28,030 nt of DNA from assembly GCA_023387935.1 (NCBI GenBank), contig JAEWHG010000114.1, positions 1 through 28,030 on the forward strand. Direction: 5' to 3'. The notes beneath the pieces are model-generated. The model saw nothing but the letters and a program-made list of their open reading frames with translations. It had not been told where the DNA came from and did not search any database. The DNA is from Bacillota bacterium. Lineage in GTDB: Bacteria; Bacillota; Clostridia; Peptostreptococcales; Natronincolaceae. Each line of letters starts with the position of its first letter. The stretch's first letter is position 1. The translations under genes were made by a program, and so were the position numbers. Of this stretch, positions 15,724 through 23,743 are shown one piece after another.

Positions 15724-17715
15724 ATGAAAATGTCTTTACGGTGGAAAATCGTTACTATGCTTTTAATTCTTACACTTGTTCCTTCTCTTATTTTAGGATT
15801 TACAAACCATCATATTAGTGATGATATTTTAAGGAGTGAATTAGAGAGTAGTACTGGGGAGATTGTAAATAGCAGTGCATCTTCTTTTAATATTTTTATG
15901 AACTCAATGGAAGAGATGGTAAGTATGCTCTCTAGCGATGCTAATGCTCAGCAAATTTACACGTCGGATACTTCTAAAGATTGGATGATGGAAACCTTTA
16001 AGTCTATAGCAGATACACATGATAACATCCAATCTATCTATTTAGGTACGATCAATAAGGAAACGCATATTTATCCTCATGCAGATTTATCACCGGATTT
16101 TGATCCACAAACAAGAGATTGGTACAAAGGTGCTATTGAGAATAATGGTGTATATTGGACTAGTCCTTATACTGATGAAGCTACAGGAAATACAACCATT
16201 ACAGTTTCAATTCCCGTATATAATACTAGAGGTAATAATGAATTCATAGGTGTTGTAGGAATTGATGTATCCTTAGATAATGTAGCTAAAATAGTAACAG
16301 AAGTATCAATTGGAGAAACTGGTTATTTGTCATTAACTGATAAACACGGTGTTTTTATAATACATCCTGATAAGTCACTTGTTGGTTCTGAAATTCCTGT
16401 TCCAGAGCTTTTACAAGCTGTTTTATCAACTGATACTAATAATAAAACTACAAATTATACATATAAGAATGAACCTCGTATCGGCGTATTTGAAACCTTG
16501 GATAGAACTGGGTGGAAGATCATAGGCACAATACATGTTAGTGAATTAGCTGACCAAACATCTGTAATAATAAAACAAAGTTTAACATATGGCGGGTTGT
16601 CCCTATTGTTGGCTATGGTCGTTGGTGTTATATTCTCTTTAAGCATTACTAAATCTACAGGCAAGTTGGTTGCAGACATGGACAAAATAGGTAATGGGGA
16701 TTTTACTGTACTTAGTAATATAAAAACCCGTGATGAAATGGGAGATCTATCCTCTACCATAAACAAAACTATCGAAAATATTAGAAAGTTATTGTTTAAT
16801 GTACAAAAAGCCTCTGTAGAAATAAACTTAGCTGCAGATGGTTTAGCTGCTTCCTCTGAGGAAACAAGTGCTTCTACAGAACAAGTTAGCAGAACTGTAG
16901 AAGAAATTGCCAAAGGTGCTTCGGACCAGGCTAAAGATGCAGAACAAGGCGCTATTATGATTAACGAAATGTCCGAACAATTTAACGAGTTAAACAATGA
17001 AACTATGGAAATGCTCGCTATATCTAAAGAAGTTATATATGCTAATGAAAAAGGTATAGAAAGTATACAAGGCTTAACAGAAAAAACAGAGGCTAATAAG
17101 ACTTCATTAAATAGAATTGAAGGAGCAATTAAAGAGTTAAACGAACAAACTCAATCTATTGGAGTAATATTACAAACAATAAGCTCCATTGCTGATCAAA
17201 CAAATTTATTAGCCCTTAATGCAGCAATTGAAGCTGCTCGAGCAGGCGAAGCCGGAAGAGGATTTGCAGTAGTTGCCGATGAGATTAGGAAATTAGCAGA
17301 ACAATCTAGCTCCTCTACAGATGAAATAAGAGATATTACGGATGAAATATCTACAAGAAGTAATAATGTTGTCTCAATAATGGGCGAAGTTAAGTCCCAT
17401 ACAGAAGATCAAACTTCAGCTGTGGAAGAAGTACACACATCCTTTGGAAGCATCTATGAGTCTATAGAAATCATGACAGAAAAAATTAATAGCTTAACCT
17501 CTCATATAAATAATATGACTGAAAGTAATGGACATATTGTTTCATTTATAGAAAACATATCTGCAGTATCTGAAGAAACAGCTGCTGCATCCCAAGAGGT
17601 TACTGCAGCCATGGAACAGACCGCTTCAGCTGTTGATGAGGTTGCAAATGCAGCACAACACTTAAATGAGCTTGCCTCAGATTTAAAATCGCAGGTAGAG
17701 ATATTTAAGATTTAG
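15724..17715 (+). CDS. Methyl-accepting chemotaxis protein, dCache type
   Basis: Transmembrane chemoreceptor of 663 residues. It has a first helix at about 9-26, an extracellular dCache sensor at about 35-280, a second helix at about 288-308, HAMP at about 309-361, and a cytoplasmic coiled-coil signalling domain. The kinase-contact hairpin IADQTNLLALNAAIEAARAG is near 490-510, with methylation-type helices on either side. The sensor has R131-x-W133-Y134, D151 and D181 in the arrangement of the dCache_1AA amino-acid-binding motif, but the usual first Tyr (five before the Arg) is Phe126. An amino-acid ligand is therefore inferred. AAAGGGG precedes the ATG by seven bases. No chemotaxis genes are adjacent, and the gene is a single unit with its own terminator. 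Confidence 0.93.
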   Translation: MKMSLRWKIVTMLLILTLVPSLILGFTNHHISDDILRSELESSTGEIVNSSASSFNIFMNSMEEMVSMLSSDANAQQIYTSDTSKDWMMETFKSIADTHDNIQSIYLGTINKETHIYPHADLSPDFDPQTRDWYKGAIENNGVYWTSPYTDEATGNTTITVSIPVYNTRGNNEFIGVVGIDVSLDNVAKIVTEVSIGETGYLSLTDKHGVFIIHPDKSLVGSEIPVPELLQAVLSTDTNNKTTNYTYKNEPRIGVFETLDRTGWKIIGTIHVSELADQTSVIIKQSLTYGGLSLLLAMVVGVIFSLSITKSTGKLVADMDKIGNGDFTVLSNIKTRDEMGDLSSTINKTIENIRKLLFNVQKASVEINLAADGLAASSEETSASTEQVSRTVEEIAKGASDQAKDAEQGAIMINEMSEQFNELNNETMEMLAISKEVIYANEKGIESIQGLTEKTEANKTSLNRIEGAIKELNEQTQSIGVILQTISSIADQTNLLALNAAIEAARAGEAGRGFAVVADEIRKLAEQSSSSTDEIRDITDEISTRSNNVVSIMGEVKSHTEDQTSAVEEVHTSFGSIYESIEIMTEKINSLTSHINNMTESNGHIVSFIENISAVSEETAAASQEVTAAMEQTASAVDEVANAAQHLNELASDLKSQVEIFKI

Positions 17716-17765
17716 AAGTAAATATACAGAACTGCGGTTTCTATTTTAAACAACCTTAACATTTA

Positions 17766-17804
17766 AAAAGACAGTCCCTATTAAAATTCTAGGGACTGTC
17801 TTTT
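17766..17804. terminator. Bidirectional terminator between chemoreceptor and folD
   Basis: A perfect 15-bp stem (AAAAGACAGTCCCTA with its complement) around a 9-base loop, with A and T runs at the base. It serves the chemoreceptor gene on the plus strand and folD on the minus strand. Confidence 0.9.
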
Positions 17805-17831
17805 ATAATCTACAAGTTTTATTTTTACCAT

Positions 17832-18686
17832 TTAAAGATTGTTCTGAAGCTTACATGCCTTTATTACATGTTTAGCTAAAATAGAAGTGGTAACAGATCC
17901 CACTCCTGCAGGTACAGGGGTTATCATTCCAGCTTTTTCTTGGCATGTATCAAAATCCACATCGCCATGCATATTTCCTTCTTCATCCACATTGATACCT
18001 ACATCAATAACTACTGCTCCATCTTTAACAAAGTCTTCTTTTACGAATCTATCCTTACCGATTGCAGCTACAAGGATATCTCCCTCTTTAGTAACATTAG
18101 AAAGCTCTTTTGTTCTGGAATGGCAGATTGTTACTGTAGCATTTTCCTTAAGCAATAATAACGCTGCGGGTTTACCTACAACCATGGACCTACCCAATAC
18201 CACTGCTTTTTTACCTTCCATTGGAATCTCATAATGCTTTAAAATTTCAATAACTGCCATAGGAGTACATGGCGGGAATCCAGTTTCATCTCCCTCTAAT
18301 AATTTTGCCGCATTAATAGGGCTAAAGCAATCAATATCCTTTTCCGGTGCAATTTCATATTTGATAACATCTTCTTTTAATTGCTTTGGAAGAGGTCTGA
18401 AAACCAATATTCCATTCACACTAGTATCCTTATTTACTTTTCTTAACTCTTCAATAAAAGCTTCCTGTGTAATGTCTTCAGGTAACTCCTTAACCTCAGC
18501 GTCTAATCCAACCTTAGAACATCTAAACAGCGCTCCTTTTTCATAGGCCAAATCATCTCCCCTTGCACCTACCCTAATGATTGCAAGCTTCGGAGTTACT
18601 CCCTTTTCCTTTAATGCTTCTACTTCTTTTATTAAACCTTCGCTAATATTATCAGCTACAGGCTTACCCTTTAGTAATATTGACAC
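17832..18686 (-). CDS. folD: Methylenetetrahydrofolate dehydrogenase FolD, atypical
   Basis: Folate C1 enzyme oxidising 5,10-methylene-THF to methenyl-THF with NAD(P)+. At 284 residues it has the FolD fold markers: PCTPMAVIEIL near 139, GRSMVVGKPAALLLL near 165, VIDVGIN, and TPVPAGVGSVTTSIL near the C-terminus. Two positions differ from the classical bifunctional enzyme. In YEKGA (48-52) the residue four after the Tyr is Ala where E. coli has Lys54. GILVFRPLP has Phe96 where E. coli has Gln98. D119 is kept. These Lys and Gln residues are needed for cyclohydrolase activity, so this may be a dehydrogenase-only form. Start is GTG behind GAGGGGGG. It is the last gene of the minus-strand cluster, 54 bp after the nitroreductase gene. 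Confidence 0.92.
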   Translation of the reverse strand: MSILLKGKPVADNISEGLIKEVEALKEKGVTPKLAIIRVGARGDDLAYEKGALFRCSKVGLDAEVKELPEDITQEAFIEELRKVNKDTSVNGILVFRPLPKQLKEDVIKYEIAPEKDIDCFSPINAAKLLEGDETGFPPCTPMAVIEILKHYEIPMEGKKAVVLGRSMVVGKPAALLLLKENATVTICHSRTKELSNVTKEGDILVAAIGKDRFVKEDFVKDGAVVIDVGINVDEEGNMHGDVDFDTCQEKAGMITPVPAGVGSVTTSILAKHVIKACKLQNNL

Positions 18687-18740
18687 TTAACATAGCCCCC
18701 CTCATAAGTAATGTTGTATAATTAAGTTTTTATATAATTA

Positions 18741-19571
18741 TTATATATGTAGTGTCCCTATAACAGTGTATTCTGAAGGGATGTCATATTCGGAAAAATC
18801 TCCGTCTAGTTCAGCCTTATATATGCTCCAATTCGCCGATATACCTACATGGCTAAATGCTTTTTTCATATAAAGCATCATAATACCAGCATCCAGCATA
18901 AGATGTTTTTTATCAACATCTTTTCCACCTACTGTTAGAATAATTTGATCTTTATCTATAATCAATCTCCATGGCTGAAGATTTGCCCAAGATGGAGCTA
19001 ATCTAATACTATGTAACGCCCTTTCAATTCCCATCATCTCTAACTCTTCATGTGTAGGAACCTTACCCCACTCACCTTTAAATACAAAATCTTCTACCCC
19101 AATACGCGATGTTCCACTTTTCTTAGTATATGGGATATGTGTTTTTGGATATCCAAGAGCGATCATAGCGATTAGTTCTCCTGGTTTTTCTATTCCAAGA
19201 TCTTTTTTTAGTTGACTTGAGTCTTTTTCTACAGAAACCCAGCAGCTTCCAATATCAAGTTCTACCGCCTTTAAAACTATTTGCTCTAAAATATAAGCTG
19301 TATTAAGTAAATATCCTTCTTTTTCCTCACTAAGTAATGCTATATAATGGGGAGCCAAAACTGGGTTCCCTACATAACCAACCCTTCCTTGTAAAATACT
19401 TTCTTTTTGCCACCCATCCTCAATAAAAACGAACTCTACAGCAATATTTTTTAACAATATATCTACTTCTTTTAAGAATTCCTCTAAAGTACCTAGCTCT
19501 TTAGAGCCTAGCAGCTTTTTTTGATACTCTCTAACAGATTTTCTGTTTTCAACCAAGTTAATAAATGTCAT
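18741..19571 (-). CDS. Nitroreductase-like flavoprotein (double-domain type)
   Basis: Protein of 276 residues resembling the putative nitroreductases of the TM1586 kind, in which two half-domains form one FMN-type fold. The N-terminal half has INLVENRKSVREYQ, the arginine-rich FMN-phosphate contact of nitroreductases, and DIGSCWVSVEKD with ALGYPK, as in classic members. The C-terminal half has LHSIRLAPSWANLQPWRLII, a second such pattern with the Ser-x-x-Asn-x-Gln-Pro-Trp signature. The substrate is unknown. The start is the ATG eight bases after AAAAGGAG; the in-frame GTG three codons upstream overlaps that site. It lies between the gene of unknown function and folD on the same strand. Confidence 0.82.
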   Translation of the reverse strand: MTFINLVENRKSVREYQKKLLGSKELGTLEEFLKEVDILLKNIAVEFVFIEDGWQKESILQGRVGYVGNPVLAPHYIALLSEEKEGYLLNTAYILEQIVLKAVELDIGSCWVSVEKDSSQLKKDLGIEKPGELIAMIALGYPKTHIPYTKKSGTSRIGVEDFVFKGEWGKVPTHEELEMMGIERALHSIRLAPSWANLQPWRLIIDKDQIILTVGGKDVDKKHLMLDAGIMMLYMKKAFSHVGISANWSIYKAELDGDFSEYDIPSEYTVIGTLHI

Positions 19572-19682
19572 TTCCCACACTCCTTTTTATTTTCATATAT
19601 TATATTTATTATGAACTATTTTTTGTATACCCACTTATAATTATAATGAATCTTTTAAATATTGAAATTTTATGAAATAAAT

Positions 19683-20684
19683 TTACTTCTTTTCCTCAAT
19701 TCTTTTCTCAATTTCCAGTAACCTTTCTTTAATGATATCTGGCAGTCTCTCAAAAAGCTCTTTTCGTAATTGTTTACCACCATCTACCTTATTTCGTTTC
19801 TTCTGTTTCTCTTCAATATCAAGCCAAGATACTTTTTTATTACGATAATATAAATCAAAATCTACTAATCTATCCCCTACTTCATTATACTCTAATCCAA
19901 CTAATATCCTCTTAACCCTCTCTGGTGGCAAAAGTGTAAATATACGTACCTGATAAGCAAGTACAGAATATAAGATCAATGCATGGTCACGTGTCCATTG
20001 CTCACCTAATACCATGCCCACTTCTAAATTATTCAATACCAGCATTAGCCTTCTATAGTGTTCTGAATAAAATCCACGAGAATCATATATGTTAATTCTT
20101 AGCTCGTACCATTGTCCACCTTCCATACTTTGAGTAATAAACACGATACCTTCAGATCTCAGCCTTTTTTGCGCAACATTAACAGGAATAGGCAATAATA
20201 ACATTTCCGTGCCAAAATCTTCCCCATTTACTCTACTTCCTATAGGCTCAGAAGTTAATGCTAGCAGGGTATCCATTTTCTCGCCTTTTCTAATACCCTC
20301 TTTGGCATGAACTAGCTCCCCGTCATATGATTCTTTTAACCTTTCCACGACCTTTTCCTTATCTCCAGCAGTTCTCATTATTAACCAAGCTGGTCCTAAT
20401 TCAGCTCTATCAATAAGTCCACTTAAATGACTGGATAATATGGATGCTAATAACATAGAAGATGGCTCCGGCGCTAAAATAATATACTTTGCATCATCCA
20501 CATCTGTCTTTTCTGGTTCTGTGTTCGTTATAAATACAATTGTGCTATCCTCTGTCGAATCATTTATAGATTCTTCAAATTCCTTGATCTCTCCATCTAA
20601 ATTATTTACAATAAAGTCCTTTAATTCGTCTATTTTTTCCGTCCTTAAAAACAAAAGTCTAGCGCCCATTCTTAAAAAAATCAT
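19683..20684 (-). CDS. Conserved protein of unknown function
   Basis: A 333-residue soluble protein that I do not recognise. It has an N-terminal region alternating beta-like strands with acidic stretches, a central section with APEPSSMLLASILSSHLSG and GPAWLIMRTAGDKEKV, and a Trp-rich piece (GGQWYELRINIY). A lysine/glutamate-rich C-terminal tail of about 50 residues is likely helical or coiled coil. No signal peptide, membrane helix or catalytic motif was seen. The ATG has a strong AGGAGGTG site nine bases upstream. It follows the metallophosphoesterase gene by only 19 bp, so the two are co-transcribed and perhaps work together. Confidence 0.75.
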   Translation of the reverse strand: MIFLRMGARLLFLRTEKIDELKDFIVNNLDGEIKEFEESINDSTEDSTIVFITNTEPEKTDVDDAKYIILAPEPSSMLLASILSSHLSGLIDRAELGPAWLIMRTAGDKEKVVERLKESYDGELVHAKEGIRKGEKMDTLLALTSEPIGSRVNGEDFGTEMLLLPIPVNVAQKRLRSEGIVFITQSMEGGQWYELRINIYDSRGFYSEHYRRLMLVLNNLEVGMVLGEQWTRDHALILYSVLAYQVRIFTLLPPERVKRILVGLEYNEVGDRLVDFDLYYRNKKVSWLDIEEKQKKRNKVDGGKQLRKELFERLPDIIKERLLEIEKRIEEKK

Positions 20685-20703
20685 AACAGAACACCTCCTA
20701 ATT

Positions 20704-21318
20704 TTACAGTCCGATACTTCCTCTTTCCATTTTTCTATAATAATTTATACCCATCCGATATTCAATTTGATATATATTTCCTGTAGATAATGATATTACA
20801 CTCATATTAAGTACGCCATTTAAAAGTATTTGATCCTTGTCCTTACAATGACCCGGCTCAAAAGAATGACCAAATAAGTAATAATCTGTATTAGCATTGG
20901 ACTTTTTATATTTATGACTCACGTAGAAAGTCTTTCCTTCTATTTCAATTATGCCTCTTTCTAAAATAATACCTCGGCTTGAGAACATTTCTACACTCTC
21001 TTTATCATCATGATTTCCTAATACATAGTATATCTTTGCCCTATACTTTTCTATTGAATCAATAAATTTTTTCAATCCTTTTTGATGAAGATGTAGATAG
21101 CTATAGTTGGTTTCCAACTTTATATTGTCTACGATATCCCCAGTATGCACAATATATTGTGGATTAATTTCTTCTACCACCTTCATAATATATTTATATG
21201 CTTCCTCCGTAGTATCGCTTATGTGCAAAAGAAGAGGACCTTTTTCATTTTTTATATCTAATGGTATATATGGTTTATTTATAAATGAATATATTTTTCT
21301 CTTTAGTTTAGGTATAAT
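20704..21318 (-). CDS. Calcineurin-like metallophosphoesterase, non-AUG start
   Basis: Predicted metal-dependent phosphoesterase of about 205 residues. Motifs in order are LLLHISDTT (block I), HTGDIVDN (GDxxD, block II), VLGNHDDKE (GNHD, block III), VSHKY (block IV) and FGHSFEPG (block V). Block I normally reads DxH, but the His is Thr here, so one metal ligand is absent or replaced. No ATG, GTG or TTG lies upstream of the first beta strand. The frame is open back to a TAA at 21337-21339. The first usual start, TTG at 21228, would delete that strand (GPLLL). The ATT at 21318 lies nine bases after AGAAAGGGG and is proposed as the start; a lost base near 21326 is the alternative. It is translated just after the MoaD-like gene. 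Confidence 0.7.
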   Translation of the reverse strand: MIPKLKRKIYSFINKPYIPLDIKNEKGPLLLHISDTTEEAYKYIMKVVEEINPQYIVHTGDIVDNIKLETNYSYLHLHQKGLKKFIDSIEKYRAKIYYVLGNHDDKESVEMFSSRGIILERGIIEIEGKTFYVSHKYKKSNANTDYYLFGHSFEPGHCKDKDQILLNGVLNMSVISLSTGNIYQIEYRMGINYYRKMERGSIGL

Positions 21319-21341
21319 AACCCACCATCCCCTTTCTTAAA

Positions 21342-21566
21342 TTAACCTCCACCTACAGGAGGAAAAATAGAGACTACATCACCTTCTATTAATTCTACAT
21401 TAAACTGTCCATCCCTTCCATTAATTAATAAAATCGCTACATCATTTTTAGATATTTTTAAATTTTCTATTATATCTAAAACTGTAGATCCCTGCGGGAT
21501 CTTCACCATAAGCTCTTTGCCTCTATTTCCTCTAAGTGTTGCAAATAATCTTACTTTTATATCCAT
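21342..21566 (-). CDS. MoaD/ThiS-family sulfur-carrier protein
   Basis: Small ubiquitin-fold protein of 74 residues. It starts MDIKVRLFATLRG as in MoaD and ends PPVGGG, the di-glycine tail that is adenylated and thiocarboxylated for sulfur transfer to molybdopterin. The start is the ATG five bases after GGAGGTGG; the GTG inside that site is rejected. MoaD-like genes are commonly paired with tungsten aldehyde:ferredoxin oxidoreductases, and the AOR gene is directly upstream on the same strand. A role in building the tungsten-pterin cofactor is therefore likely (inference). No MoaE or MoeB/ThiF gene is in the window. Confidence 0.88.
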   Translation of the reverse strand: MDIKVRLFATLRGNRGKELMVKIPQGSTVLDIIENLKISKNDVAILLINGRDGQFNVELIEGDVVSIFPPVGGG

Positions 21567-21588
21567 TATATCCACCTCCAGCTAATAT

Positions 21589-21661
21589 AATAAGAACCCC
21601 ACCCATCAACGCAATCAAAGATTGCTGATGGGTCCCAAGAATCTTGTTGTATTCACAATAA
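21589..21661 (-). repeat. Palindromic intergenic repeat, copy B
   Basis: A 73-nt element between the AOR and MoaD-like genes. On the minus strand it starts TTATTGTGAATACAACA and ends GGTTCTTATT. The centre folds into ACCCATCA/TGATGGGT plus GCAATC/GATTGC around TTT, with a two-base bulge. One end abuts the base of the hairpin at 21662-21687. It shares long blocks with copies at 4333-4406 and 23744-23816. Confidence 0.85.
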
Positions 21662-21687
21662 GAAGAGCCTCTTTATAGAAGCTCTTC
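21662..21687 (-). terminator. Hairpin downstream of the AOR gene
   Basis: GAAGAGC and GCTCTTC pair over 7 bp, then after a mismatch TCT pairs with AGA around TTAT. On the minus strand it is followed by TTATTG rather than a clean T-run, because repeat copy B starts there. Probably a terminator or attenuator between AOR and the MoaD-like gene. Confidence 0.6.
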
Positions 21688-21726
21688 ATTTGTACTTCAT
21701 ATCAAATTTATATTACCCAACCCATA

Positions 21727-23535
21727 TTATGCTAAACTATTTTGCATTATTCCTAATTGTTCTAGTTTTTCAGCAGTTGGTACTCCTTCCTTATCCCATC
21801 CTCTTGCTTCATAATATTGAGGCAATAGTTCTGATAGGCTATGAACATTTCCTTTAGAAGGTCCATCAACTATAGGCTCTTCTAAAAGTCTCTTAGGAAG
21901 AGTATCATCTGCAGCAGTTAATCCAGATTCAAGATTAAACAGTTTCTCCACGTTCCAAATTCTTTCCCCCGCTTCTAATAATGACGCGGCAGTATATTCT
22001 GTTCCACAAACAGCATTATATAGATTTGCATAATCTTCTGCACCTAATGCAAAGGATGTAAATAAACATAATCCAAGAGAATCTATTGCTGCTGTTAAAT
22101 CTTGGAATATCTTCGCCCATTCTGCTTTTCCTTCTAAAGAAAATCTATCTAGTTTCTCTGGTAGACCTAAAATCTCTGGTGAAATCAGATAACCTCTAAC
22201 GTGACATCCTCCCCGATTGGAAGTAGCATAGGATAGACCTTGGCCTTGTATAGCCCTTGGATCGTATGCAGGTAGCTCTTGTTTTTTAACTGACATTGAT
22301 ACTTCAGGAGCACCGTACATTTCACCTAATCTATATGATCCTTCTGCTAGCTTATCTCCTAGACCTTCTCTTAATCCCATTCTCTTTGTCCACTCAATTA
22401 TAGCCTCTGTATTTCCCCATGTAAGTGGAACATTATCAGCCTCAACTTGTGTAATCAAACCTCTTTGGTAAAGCTCCATTGCAGCAGCAATAGTAGTAGA
22501 TGCCGAAATTGTATCTAGTCCAAGCTCGTTGCATATTTCATTCGCCTTAATAATTCCTGCCATATCCGATACACCACAGTCGGAGCCAAATCCCCAAATA
22601 GTCTCATATTCTGGACCTGCCATCTCTACTCCATCAAGCTTACACCAACGTCCACAGGCAATTGGACATCCATAACAACCTACATTTTTAACTAAGTATT
22701 TTTCAGTCAATGTTTCTCCACTTATATCCTCAGCTTTATCAAATTGAGATGATTGGAAATTATTGGTAGGAAGGGCGCCATTTTCATTTATAATATTAAC
22801 TAATACTGCTGTACCATACGTTGGAAGTCCTTGACCAGTAACCCCATTTTCTCTAATTTTCTTATTAGCATTGGATACCACCTGCTTTAATAAATCCTTA
22901 TCATATACAGATACCTTTCCAGTACCTCTTACTGTAATAGCTTTAAGGTTTTTCGAACCCATAACAGCTCCGACACCTGAACGGCCAGCAGCACGATCTA
23001 CATCATTTATAACAGCTGCAATCTTAGAAAGTTTTTCTCCTGCAGGTCCAATATTCAATATTTTAACCTTATCTCCTAATTCTTCTTTTAGCAAACTATT
23101 CACCTCGGAAGTAACCTTACCCCATAAATGTAACGCATCTTTAATTTCTACATTATCATCTTGAACATCAATATAAACTGGGCGATCTGCTTTATCCTCT
23201 ATTATAATTAAATCATATCCCGCAAACTTCAGCTCAGCACCCCAACGTCCACCGGAATTAGAACTTGCAACAGTACTCGTTAGAGGAGATTTTGTAACTA
23301 CCATATATCTTCCACCAGTTGGAGTTGGTGTGCCACTAAGTGGACCTGTAGCAATAATTAACTTATTTTCTGGACTAAGTGCATCTACATTCGCTCCAAC
23401 TTCATCCATAAATATCTTCTCACCTAATCCTCTTCCACCTATAAACTTCTTAGCCAAATCAAAATCCAATTCTTCTTTTTTAATACTTCTTTCTTTTAGA
23501 TTGATTCTTAAAATTTTACCATTATAACCGTACAC
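21727..23535 (-). CDS. aor: Tungsten aldehyde:ferredoxin oxidoreductase
   Basis: Cytoplasmic tungstopterin enzyme oxidising aldehydes to acids with ferredoxin, or the reverse. From the GTG at 23535 it has 602 residues and begins MYGYNGKILRINL, as AOR proteins do. N-terminal pterin-binding motifs are GGRGLGEK, GPLSGTPTPTGGR and SSNSGGRWG. The 4Fe-4S ligands are Cys287, Cys290 and Cys294 (in CYGCPIAC) plus Cys490, close to the numbering in Pyrococcus furiosus AOR. The second pterin motif includes DVDRAAGRSGVGAVMGSKNLKA. The ATG two codons upstream and a GTG five codons upstream are possible starts, but they overlap GAGGGAG. It has a sigma-54 promoter at 23595-23610 and a MoaD-like gene downstream. 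The aldehyde substrate is unknown. Confidence 0.94.
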   Translation of the reverse strand: MYGYNGKILRINLKERSIKKEELDFDLAKKFIGGRGLGEKIFMDEVGANVDALSPENKLIIATGPLSGTPTPTGGRYMVVTKSPLTSTVASSNSGGRWGAELKFAGYDLIIIEDKADRPVYIDVQDDNVEIKDALHLWGKVTSEVNSLLKEELGDKVKILNIGPAGEKLSKIAAVINDVDRAAGRSGVGAVMGSKNLKAITVRGTGKVSVYDKDLLKQVVSNANKKIRENGVTGQGLPTYGTAVLVNIINENGALPTNNFQSSQFDKAEDISGETLTEKYLVKNVGCYGCPIACGRWCKLDGVEMAGPEYETIWGFGSDCGVSDMAGIIKANEICNELGLDTISASTTIAAAMELYQRGLITQVEADNVPLTWGNTEAIIEWTKRMGLREGLGDKLAEGSYRLGEMYGAPEVSMSVKKQELPAYDPRAIQGQGLSYATSNRGGCHVRGYLISPEILGLPEKLDRFSLEGKAEWAKIFQDLTAAIDSLGLCLFTSFALGAEDYANLYNAVCGTEYTAASLLEAGERIWNVEKLFNLESGLTAADDTLPKRLLEEPIVDGPSKGNVHSLSELLPQYYEARGWDKEGVPTAEKLEQLGIMQNSLA

Positions 23536-23594
23536 AAACATCTCCCTCACTTTTCAGCTTTATTTTTTTATATAAAGTTCCTTATAAATAGTAA

Positions 23595-23610
23595 AGCAAA
23601 ATATATGCCA
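23595..23610 (-). promoter_or_regulatory. Sigma-54 promoter of the AOR gene
   Basis: The minus strand reads TGGCATATATTTTGCT. It matches the -24/-12 consensus TGGCAC-N5-TTGCW at every conserved position but one (T for C at base 6), and the GG and GC are exactly ten bases apart. It lies about 60 bases upstream of the AOR start. A sigma-54 activator gene is the next gene upstream. Confidence 0.85.
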
Positions 23611-23715
23611 TTATCAGTTTTTTATATTTTGAAAAATAATTATATCGTTAAACATTGAAAAATAAGCATATATGTGATTTTATTTTTATATGAAATTTTA
23701 TATATTTTCCTTTCT

Positions 23716-23732
23716 TGTTCCATTTGTGAACA
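23716..23732. promoter_or_regulatory. Candidate upstream activator site
   Basis: TGTTC-N7-GAACA is a perfect dyad about 106 bases upstream of the sigma-54 promoter, a usual distance for an enhancer-binding protein site. It is assigned by position and symmetry only. Confidence 0.35.
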
Positions 23733-23743
23733 CAATACTTTAA

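Noticed and set aside
21589..21661. Riboswitch in front of the MoaD-like gene (for example a Moco/Tuco element)
   Set aside because: The sequence is a copy of an element also found in the pst operon in the opposite orientation, so it is a dispersed repeat and not a cofactor-specific leader. Moco RNA motifs are also much longer.
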